NCBI GenBank assembly: GCA_036399775.1
Contig: DASWMJ010000053.1
Span: 1-64,000, forward strand
Direction of reading: 5' to 3'
From: JADMIH01 sp036399775
Lineage (GTDB): Bacteria; Chloroflexota; Chloroflexia; QHBQ01; JADMIH01
DNA: 64,000 nucleotides
The notes under the pieces were generated by a model that did not search any database, had not been told where the DNA came from, and saw nothing but the letters and a program-made list of their open reading frames with translations. Position numbers and translations under genes: made by a program. Shown here in pieces: positions 57,748-64,000 of the stretch; positions within the stretch are counted from its first letter, which is position 1, and every line of letters starts with the position of its first letter.

Positions 57748-60474
57748 ATGAAGCGTGAGCGTATAGGCTTGCATCAAACTGTGGGCCTGTTGGCCTTGGT
57801 GCTCTTATTGGCGGGCGCGTTTGCGCTTGCCGCGGGCACGAGCAGGGGCAGTGCGTCGGCCACCCCGGCGAATACGAGCACACCTGTCGTCAGTTCGACC
57901 CCCTGCCCCGACTGCCCTTCCAATACGCCTACCAGCACGCGCACCCCGCGACCTTCCAGCACCCCGCGCCCGCCTACGAACACACCGGGGCCACCAACCG
58001 CTACCTCCTGTCCAGGTACCGCTTCCTGGCGCGTGCTTGCCAGCCCAAACGGGAATGGCTACGCTAACAGGCTCTTCGGCGTGGCTGCGGTAAGCGAGAC
58101 CGACATATGGGCTGTGGGAGAGTCCGGCCCCCTTCCCTATGAGACGCTTATCATCCATTGGAACGGCATAAACTGGACGAGTATGCCCAACCCGATACCG
58201 GGGAATTTGCGCTCCGTAGCAGCTATCTCCGCTAACGACGTATGGGCGGTTGGGTGGCAGCCCGGCCCTCCCAACCGGGGCCTCACAATGCACTGGGACG
58301 GCACCGAATGGACCAACGTGCCCAACGCCGGGGGCCAGTTCATGTACGGGGTGGCGGGCGCGGCGTGGGACGACGTATGGGCCGTCGGCACCGAAGCGAC
58401 CCACAACATAATCATGCACTGGAACGGCGCAACCTGGACCCGCGTGCAGACGCCCCCGCTCCAGGACAGCACCTTCTACGGTATAGCGGTCATCAACTCG
58501 AATGACGTGTGGGCGGTGGGCGCGGACGGCTACCAGAACCGCACGCTCACTATGCATTGGGACGGCGTCATGTGGAGCCTCGTGCCCAGCCCGAACGTGG
58601 GCGCGCGTAACGTCCTTCAATCGGTGACGGCCATAGCCCCGGACGACGTGTGGGCGGTGGGCTGGTACGCCGACTCCGCCGAGCCTGAGCAATATCTCGC
58701 CCTGCATTGGGACGGCACGGAATGGACGAACGTGCCTGTAGACACGGAGGACAGCAGCCTTCAAGGCGCTAAAATCCTCTTTGGGGTAGCAGCAGCGTCC
58801 ACCACCGAAGTATGGGCAGTCGGCCAGGACTACGACGAGTTCCACGCGCACGTGACTACCGCGGTGTTGCGCTGGGACGGGTCTGTGTGGAGCAAGGTCG
58901 CCAGCGCCAGCCCCAACTATTACAGCTACCTGTACGGCTTGGCTATCCTCGGTCCGCACATCGGTTGGGCTGTAGGGTCTGCCGGGCCGGACACTTACCA
59001 TTCAGGCTCGCTGGTAGAGCGTTACGGCCCGTCCTGCTTCACGCCGACCCCAGGCCCGCCGACGCGCACGCCTACCGCGACGAGCACCCCAGGCGGCCCG
59101 TCCGCTACGCCGCACCCAGCCAGCCCCACCCCCTGCCCGCCGGGAGCGCCCCGCGTCTTCACCGGCGCGATCACCTCCGGCGACTCCGTGCAGACAGGCC
59201 GCCTCTTCCGCGACGAGCCTGCGGGCACCTGCGCCCAATTCGTATCATGCGCGCTCATGGACCAGACGCCCCGGCACTACGACAGCTACACCCTCAACAA
59301 CCCTTCCAACTCGTATGCCTGCGTGACGGTAGAGGTGAGGGCGGATGCCTGCTCATCGAACCAACAGGTGCAGAGCGCGGCGTACATAGGGAGCTACAAC
59401 CCGAACAGCCTCTGCACCAATTTCCTGGCCGATATCGGCACCGGCCCTAACCCGGTCAAGAGCTATTCCTTCGTAGTACCCCCGCAAGCCACCTTCGTGG
59501 TGATAGTCAACGAAACGAACGCGGATGCCGGTTGCGGCGGCTACACCGTCACGGTTACCGGCCTGCCCGACGGCGCGTGCGGTATCCAGACGGCTGTGCC
59601 AACCACTACGGGCACGGTGCCGCGCCCCACCGATACGGCCCTACCATCTACAGAAACTGTATTGCCCGCCACCAGCACGGCTGAGGCTACGGACACGCCT
59701 TCATCTGGCGTAACCGAAACTCCCACCGAGCCTGTGCCGGGCACGAGCACGAGCGTAGCAGCCACGAGCGAAGCTACATCTACGAGCGAGGCCACAGCTA
59801 CCGAGGTCATAGCTGAAGCCACAGCTACAGACACGCCTATAACGCAGGAATGTGCTGTGCAATTCAGTGACGTAGCGCAGGGAAGCACTTTCTACCCGTT
59901 CGTGCATTGTATGACGTGCCAGGGCGTGGTGGGCGGCTACTCGGATGGCACCTTCCGGCCCAACGCGCAGCTAACCAGGGGCCAACTTGCCAAGATCGTG
60001 TCGAGCGCCGCCGGGTACGCTGATGCGCCGGGCGGCCAGATGTTTCAGGACGTGCCGGTGGGTAGCGCGTTCTATATGTACGCTGGGCGTATCGCCTCAA
60101 GAGGCATACTGAGCGGCTACCCTTGCGGCGGGCCGGGCGAGCCATGTGGGGAAGCGAACCTACCTTACTTCAGACCTGATAGAAACGCCACGCGGGGCCA
60201 GATATCGAAGATAGTGTCCAACACCGCCAGGCTCTCTCCAACCCAGGCCGGGCAGATGTTCGAGGACGTCCCGCAGAGCAACGCCTTCTATATGTACGTG
60301 CAGGCGCTTGCCTCGAACGGCGCTATGGGAGGCTATCCATGTGGTGGCCCAGGCGAGCCGTGCGGCCCTCAGGTGATGCCCTACTTCCGCCCGTACAACA
60401 ACGTGACGAGGGGGCAGGCAGCGAAGATAGTGACTTCCGCCTTCTACCCTGGTTGCGCGGTTTCAGGCCGCTAG
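57748..60474 (+). CDS. Secreted seven-bladed propeller protein with three SLH domains
   Basis: A 908-residue surface protein. The signal peptide region is 'TVGLLALVLLLAGAFALAAG'. A Thr/Pro linker is followed by seven propeller repeats (about 84-427): 'DIWAVG', 'DVWAVG' four times, 'EVWAVG', 'IGWAVG', with 'HWNG/HWDG'. A second linker precedes a beta-rich domain (about 465-612) with Cys residues, resembling a pre-peptidase C-terminal-like domain. A long Thr-rich spacer is followed by three SLH domains (about 701-905), including 'YSDGTFRPNAQLTRGQLAKIV'-like and 'NNVTRGQAAKIV' signatures. Expected to bind secondary wall polymers. GGAGG precedes the ATG; phased GTAAT repeats lie upstream. Confidence 0.82.
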   Translation: MKRERIGLHQTVGLLALVLLLAGAFALAAGTSRGSASATPANTSTPVVSSTPCPDCPSNTPTSTRTPRPSSTPRPPTNTPGPPTATSCPGTASWRVLASPNGNGYANRLFGVAAVSETDIWAVGESGPLPYETLIIHWNGINWTSMPNPIPGNLRSVAAISANDVWAVGWQPGPPNRGLTMHWDGTEWTNVPNAGGQFMYGVAGAAWDDVWAVGTEATHNIIMHWNGATWTRVQTPPLQDSTFYGIAVINSNDVWAVGADGYQNRTLTMHWDGVMWSLVPSPNVGARNVLQSVTAIAPDDVWAVGWYADSAEPEQYLALHWDGTEWTNVPVDTEDSSLQGAKILFGVAAASTTEVWAVGQDYDEFHAHVTTAVLRWDGSVWSKVASASPNYYSYLYGLAILGPHIGWAVGSAGPDTYHSGSLVERYGPSCFTPTPGPPTRTPTATSTPGGPSATPHPASPTPCPPGAPRVFTGAITSGDSVQTGRLFRDEPAGTCAQFVSCALMDQTPRHYDSYTLNNPSNSYACVTVEVRADACSSNQQVQSAAYIGSYNPNSLCTNFLADIGTGPNPVKSYSFVVPPQATFVVIVNETNADAGCGGYTVTVTGLPDGACGIQTAVPTTTGTVPRPTDTALPSTETVLPATSTAEATDTPSSGVTETPTEPVPGTSTSVAATSEATSTSEATATEVIAEATATDTPITQECAVQFSDVAQGSTFYPFVHCMTCQGVVGGYSDGTFRPNAQLTRGQLAKIVSSAAGYADAPGGQMFQDVPVGSAFYMYAGRIASRGILSGYPCGGPGEPCGEANLPYFRPDRNATRGQISKIVSNTARLSPTQAGQMFEDVPQSNAFYMYVQALASNGAMGGYPCGGPGEPCGPQVMPYFRPYNNVTRGQAAKIVTSAFYPGCAVSGR

Positions 60475-60502
60475 ACCTGTCATTCAACAACTAAGTTAGA
60501 GA

Positions 60503-60541
60503 GAAGCGCACAGCCAGGCGTTCGCGCCTACTGTGCGCTTC
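60503..60541 (+). terminator. Hairpin terminator after the SLH/propeller gene
   Basis: GAAGCGCACAG (60503-60513) pairs with CTGTGCGCTTC (60531-60541), and the inner AGGCG-TTCG-CGCCT (60516-60529) forms a UUCG-capped stem. There is no long T tract. Confidence 0.65.
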
Positions 60542-60650
60542 GTCTATGGCGGCTCCTGGACACGCGGAACCAAACTTGCTACCATCCTATATAAGCCCTG
60601 TAATGACCGCAAGTCCTCCCACACAAACCACGAGAGAGGCTTTATTAGAG

Positions 60651-62228
60651 ATGCTTTCGAAGATACGACGCTTATATATAATCGCTTTGTCGCTGCTGTT
60701 GGCGGTGACCTTTTCAGGTGGTATTTACAAGCAGCAGGTGAGCGCGGCGGCTACGCCCAAGTCGGCTGTGCGCTTGAGCGGCGGGGAGAAATGCTTCAAG
60801 GATACGGGGAAATGTATGCATGGCATCTTCCTGGGGTACTGGCAGGACAAGGGCGGGGTAGCACAGTTCGGCTATCCCATCACGGACGAGCTGGCGGAGG
60901 AGGGGCGCACCGTGCAGTACACCGAGCGTGCGCGGTTCGAGTGGCACCCTGAGTTCAGGGATACGCCTAACGAAGTGCTGTTGAGCCTCCTGGGAACGCA
61001 GTTGGTGGTGGGGCGCACCGAGGCCGCGTTCAGGCGGGTGGCTGCCCCGGCTTCGGGCGTGTACTTCGCGCAGACGGGTCACACCCTCAAGGAGCCGTTT
61101 CTGTCGTACTGGCAGTCGAGGGGCGGGCTGCCGGTCTACGGCTACCCCGTCTCGGAAGCCTTCGACGAAAAGAGTCCTACGGACGGCAAAACCTACCAGG
61201 TGCAATATTTCGAGCGCAACCGCCTCGAGTACCACCCGGAGGTGAAAGGCACGCCGTCGGAGATACAGCTTGGGCTGCTTGGCCGGGAGTTCTACAAGCG
61301 CGTATACGGCAACGCGGCACCCCCGCCGCCCTCGCCCTATCCCGTTTCGATAGACGCTCTACAGCAGATGCAGCGTGCGGGCGGCAACCTGCGTATCGTG
61401 CGGACGGTTGCCACCACCGCCGCTTACACGCAGTCGGCTATCACCTATAAGAGCGGCAACCTGACCATCACGGGGCAGATGTTCGTGCCCAACGGCGAGG
61501 GGCCTTTCCCCGTGATGATAATGAATCACGGCTTCATCCCCATCGAGGACTATACTAGCGGCATGGACTCGCGCAGGGAGTCGCCCTTTGTCGCCTCCAA
61601 CGGCTACGTCGCCATCCACCCTGACTTCCGCAACTACGCAGGCTCGGACGACGACGAGAACGCCTCCGAGAACCTCACAGCCTTCGGTTGGGCCGACGAC
61701 TCCCTCAACCTCGTGGACGCGGTGAAGCGGTCCGACCTGCCCTTCCTGGACAAGAAGCGCATAGGGTTCTGGGGGCACTCCAACGGCGGGCAGTTGAGCA
61801 TGATGGCTTTCGTCGCGCAGAGGCAGCCCGACATAAAGGCGTTCGTGCTATTCGCGCCCACCTCGCCCGACTACGCCGACAACTTCAACAGGTGGACGCG
61901 CCCCCGCACCGAGCAAGCCGCCCTGGTGCGCGAGCGTCACGGCTGGCCCGAAGACAACCCCGACTTCTACCGCAACCTGTCGGTAGGCCCCCACTTCAAG
62001 GAGGCGGTCACCAAAGGTCCTGTGCTGCTGTTTCACGGCACGGGCGACACCAACACGCCCTATTCGTGGTCGGAGCGCACCGCCGCGCTGATGAAAGACG
62101 CTGGCGTAGACGTGACGTTCGTCTCACCGAGGGGGGAGAACCACCTGTTCAGCGATGCCGCCTGGCGCGGTGGCGTGGCCTCGCAGTTCCTGGCGTTTAT
62201 CGAGAAGCATGTGAAGGGGGCCAAGTAA
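60651..62228 (+). CDS. Secreted alpha/beta hydrolase with two N-terminal repeat modules
   Basis: A 525-residue exported serine hydrolase. The ATG at 60651 gives a signal peptide 'MLSKIRRLYIIALSLLLAV'; the frame is open to 60546. Two modules of about 75 residues follow ('GYWQDKGGVAQFGYPITDEL', 'FLSYWQSRGGLPVYGYPVSE', each with 'ERARFEWHPE' or 'ERNRLEYHPE' and a 'LLSLLG' or 'LGLLG' end), the same module type as in the gene at 29531. The hydrolase domain has 'VMIMNHGFIP', nucleophile Ser in 'GFWGHSNGGQ', Asp in 'HGTGDTNTPY' and His in 'GENHLF', as in dienelactone hydrolase/prolyl oligopeptidase relatives. Substrate unknown. Confidence 0.82.
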   Translation: MLSKIRRLYIIALSLLLAVTFSGGIYKQQVSAAATPKSAVRLSGGEKCFKDTGKCMHGIFLGYWQDKGGVAQFGYPITDELAEEGRTVQYTERARFEWHPEFRDTPNEVLLSLLGTQLVVGRTEAAFRRVAAPASGVYFAQTGHTLKEPFLSYWQSRGGLPVYGYPVSEAFDEKSPTDGKTYQVQYFERNRLEYHPEVKGTPSEIQLGLLGREFYKRVYGNAAPPPPSPYPVSIDALQQMQRAGGNLRIVRTVATTAAYTQSAITYKSGNLTITGQMFVPNGEGPFPVMIMNHGFIPIEDYTSGMDSRRESPFVASNGYVAIHPDFRNYAGSDDDENASENLTAFGWADDSLNLVDAVKRSDLPFLDKKRIGFWGHSNGGQLSMMAFVAQRQPDIKAFVLFAPTSPDYADNFNRWTRPRTEQAALVRERHGWPEDNPDFYRNLSVGPHFKEAVTKGPVLLFHGTGDTNTPYSWSERTAALMKDAGVDVTFVSPRGENHLFSDAAWRGGVASQFLAFIEKHVKGAK

Positions 62229-62238
62229 GCGTCAAGCC

Positions 62239-63081
62239 TTACTTGGGCTTTTGCCCGCAGACCATCAGGCTGACGAAGAGGGCGTATCTGTCGAGTGAGG
62301 CGTGGAACGCTATGTGCGCTTTATGCATGGTTTCCACGTCTGCTTCGGTTATGACGCCGAGGTCCAGCGCGGGCTTGAAGCCTCCTGGGTCCCATTCGTC
62401 AGGGAAAATCGCCGCAATGCCTGTCTTGTCGGTGTGGACCGGGACCACCTCAAGGTCCATATTGACGTAACCGGCAGCCTCAAGGAGCCGCCAGAGGTGC
62501 CTGCCGATTCGCGGGTTGCCTCCGCGACGGCTCCGACCCTCGTGCATCTTCGTTTCAATGGCATCGGCCGCAGGGTTGAACGGTTCCACGATCTCGCCCA
62601 GGCCGATGTCTATGTCGTTGATAGCCAGCTTGCCGCCGAGCTTGAGTACGCGGCGGATCTCAGCCAGCGCGCCACGAGGGTCGAGTAAGTGCTGGAAGAC
62701 GAGGCGAGCATAGGCGAAGTCAAAGGTGTCGTCGGGCAAGTCCATCTTCATGAGGTCGCCCTGGACGATGGTATAGCGGCCCTGCATGCCTCTACTTCGC
62801 AAATATCGCTCGGCGGGAATGGCCAGGTCGGGGTCAATCTCAACGCAGGTGACGTGGCTGTTGGGACATAGAGCAAGAAGCTGCTCTGTGATAAAACCCG
62901 GCCCACTCCCTACTTCCAGGATGGACATTCCGTCGCGCAGCCCGAACCAGCCCAGGTTGCGAGCCTCTTTGTCCCAGGCCCACAGCGCCTGGCCGCGCAG
63001 CCGCTCGATCTCCTTACCAATATCCTCATTCATTTCGCTCGCTTTGTACGGGACTTTGACTTCGGTAGCGGTGTCTGTCAC
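62239..63081 (-). CDS. Class I SAM-dependent methyltransferase
   Basis: A 280-residue soluble enzyme. SAM-binding motif I is 'ILEVGSGPGFIT', motif II 'VTCVEIDPD', 'YTIVQGDLMKMDLPDDTFD' places the acidic motif, and 'RVLKLGGKLAINDID' is post-motif III, as in UbiE/type 11 methyltransferases. The acceptor is unknown. It starts at GTG (63081) with GAGGAGAGG 8 nt upstream. It converges on the alpha/beta hydrolase gene with only 10 nt between stops. Confidence 0.9.
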   Translation of the reverse strand: MTDTATEVKVPYKASEMNEDIGKEIERLRGQALWAWDKEARNLGWFGLRDGMSILEVGSGPGFITEQLLALCPNSHVTCVEIDPDLAIPAERYLRSRGMQGRYTIVQGDLMKMDLPDDTFDFAYARLVFQHLLDPRGALAEIRRVLKLGGKLAINDIDIGLGEIVEPFNPAADAIETKMHEGRSRRGGNPRIGRHLWRLLEAAGYVNMDLEVVPVHTDKTGIAAIFPDEWDPGGFKPALDLGVITEADVETMHKAHIAFHASLDRYALFVSLMVCGQKPK

Positions 63082-63276
63082 TGTTATGCCTCTCCTCTGT
63101 TCTAACTACGCTGGCCCACAGCCTGTGGTTATATTACTTTGCCAGTATATCTGCGGGTATGAGTAACTACATCGGTCGTTAAGCTGATCTGCTAGCGCCA
63201 AATGTGTGGTATAATTGATGCAGAGGTGTGAACTCCTGTTTACTCGGAGTCACGCCTTTAGTCATCTCGCTCAATG
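63082..63276 (+). other. Intergenic stretch with a TATAAT box and a hairpin
   Basis: TATAAT at 63210-63215 is followed about 8 nt later by the hairpin AGGTGTGAACTCC / GGAGTCACGCCT (63224-63258) and TTTAG. It could be a short terminated transcript. No reading frame with support is present. Confidence 0.35.
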
Positions 63277-63376
63277 GAAGGAACCACCTGTTCAGGGATG
63301 CGGTTTGACGCGGTGGCGCCCCTCGTAGTTCCTGGCCTTTACTGATTAAGTATGGGAAGGGAGCTAAGTAGAGGTT
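63277..63376 (+). pseudogene. Decayed partial duplicate of the 3' end of the alpha/beta hydrolase gene
   Basis: 63277-63376 aligns with the last 95 or so bases of the gene at 60651 (62136-62228). The shared stretch GAACCACCTGTTCAG is followed by GATGC, then CGCGGTGGCG, GTTCCTGG, a GAAGGG-like segment and GCTAAGTA. The copy has an in-frame TGA and small indels. It lies about 1.1 kb from its parent on the same strand, beyond the methyltransferase gene, and marks an old local duplication or rearrangement. Confidence 0.75.
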
Positions 63377-63647
63377 AAGATCAGCTATGCTATAATATCT
63401 ATTTTATCCATTCGTACTATCTTAGAAGCTGTCTGAAACCTTGGAACCTAGGCTGTTATGAGGCCGAAATTGTGGGTAGGATCGCCTCGATCAGTCAGTC
63501 TTCAGGCACCGAATTAACATCAGAGGGTCTCTACCTATCGCGTTTAGTGTAGTTTTCAGAAAGTTGCTGAGCAAATCTTAGCCTACTCGTCCTTGAGAAA
63601 TATCCATCATTGTAGCTTCAGTCTGTATCAACGGGGGTAATAGGTCT

Positions 63648-64000
63648 ATGAATGAGAGTTCCGGTGATTCGTTCCCAAGTGATTTAGCAGAAATAGTATA
63701 TTCGAGACTTGCCCAGCAATCGGTCAATTCTCCATACCTAACTAAACAGGTTCTAACAAGGATCTTCCAAACAATGTATTTTGCGAGCCTCAAGACCGAA
63801 GAGTCTCAGTCAATACGATTCCATATCACTTATCTGGATCCAGATAATCCTGATCCAAATCCACCCAAGGTCTATAGTGTCGATAGATGGAGTGCAATTA
63901 AGATACAGCCACCCATAGACTGGAGTATTTCCGGCCTTAGTAAGGTGGCCGAAGCAACAGACCCACGTACTTCTTCTCTAGCTGTATACAGCAACGCAAA
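63648..64000 (+). CDS. Partial gene, DACNV-like sensor domain protein (cut by the right edge)
   Basis: An ATG at 63648 opens a frame that stays open to the window end (117 complete codons). It starts 'MNESSGDSFPSDLAEIVYS', then 'QVLTRIFQTMYFASLKTEES', 'SIRFHITYLDPDNPDPNPP' and 'LSKVAEATDPRTSSLAVY'. The layout (Leu/Ala-rich helix, 'ASLKTEE', a strand with 'IRF', then 'ATDPRTSSLAVY') resembles the N-terminal DACNV sensor domain reported beside diadenylate cyclase domains. A TATAAT at 63391-63396 lies about 250 nt upstream. Codons are AT-richer than in neighbouring genes. The family assignment is from memory and tentative; that it is coding is likely. Confidence 0.5.
   Translation, partial: MNESSGDSFPSDLAEIVYSRLAQQSVNSPYLTKQVLTRIFQTMYFASLKTEESQSIRFHITYLDPDNPDPNPPKVYSVDRWSAIKIQPPIDWSISGLSKVAEATDPRTSSLAVYSNA

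Noticed and set aside
63578..63793. Minus-strand frame of 71 codons near the right edge
   Set aside because: It is opposite the better-supported plus-strand frame that starts at 63648 and runs off the edge.

Overview
The window looks like a chromosomal segment of a Chloroflexota bacterium. This is an inference, at moderate confidence, from three things: SLH-type surface proteins whose repeats carry a 'SGYPCGG' signature, the gene neighbourhoods, and the dense intergenic repeats. Base composition is GC-rich, with codons mostly ending in G or C. A few AT-richer genes (12522-13601, 23161-23853, 63648 to the right edge) look acquired. No plasmid, phage structural, transposase or CRISPR genes were seen.

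Layout. 0.2-7.7 kb, plus strand: a peptide-ABC binding lipoprotein, a GNAT, a HIT hydrolase, a glycosyltransferase, a dCTP deaminase, a small zinc-finger protein and gpmI. 7.7-12.3 kb, minus strand: a tRNA-modification (t6A) cluster tsaE-tsaB-rimI-tsaD with a glycosyltransferase upstream. 12.3-14.4 kb: tRNA-Ala(GGC) with a clear promoter and terminator, then a PIN-like gene and a Uma2 nuclease. 14.4-22.9 kb: a secreted seven-bladed propeller, a possible ACG-start micro-gene, rqcH, gmk, a TPR/zinc-ribbon membrane protein, a repeat protein and a lipoprotein. 23.1-29.3 kb: a HEPN-like singleton, azlCD, a FemAB-like acyltransferase, an MshA-like glycosyltransferase, rpsT, holA and a 6S RNA gene. 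29.5-37.4 kb: a secreted glycoside hydrolase, an aminotransferase and a 1223-residue SLH protein. 37.9-47.9 kb: small ORFs, ogt, thrS behind a threonine T-box, a cysteine desulfurase, a flavin-binding protein, scpB, a DinB protein, tRNA-Leu(TAG), a YodC-like protein, a restriction-enzyme remnant, an acetamidase and a LacI-type regulator. 48.1-57.0 kb: a sugar operon (binding protein, two permeases, two GH13 enzymes, MelA). 57.0-64.0 kb: an acidic ORF, a second SLH/propeller protein, a secreted alpha/beta hydrolase, a methyltransferase, a decayed gene duplicate and a gene cut by the right edge.

How the genes work together. The LacI-type gene and the binding-protein gene are divergent. Each has a TTGACA promoter with a 17-nt spacer and a palindrome near its start site, so the sugar operon (uptake, alpha-glucan cleavage, alpha-galactoside cleavage) is probably locally repressed. 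The transporter ATPase is not in the window. Three secreted proteins carry exactly seven Trp-x-x-Gly blades, and two of them end in three SLH domains, so they are likely anchored to the cell wall. Two other secreted enzymes share a duplicated N-terminal module.

The most unusual feature is a set of about fifteen intergenic inverted-repeat elements, plus several single-arm copies. Each arm is built from reiterated short words. The sequence families differ but the architecture is the same, and several stems are perfect over 20-31 bp. They lie between genes in every orientation; one sits inside the thrS leader and two flank a small zinc-finger gene.
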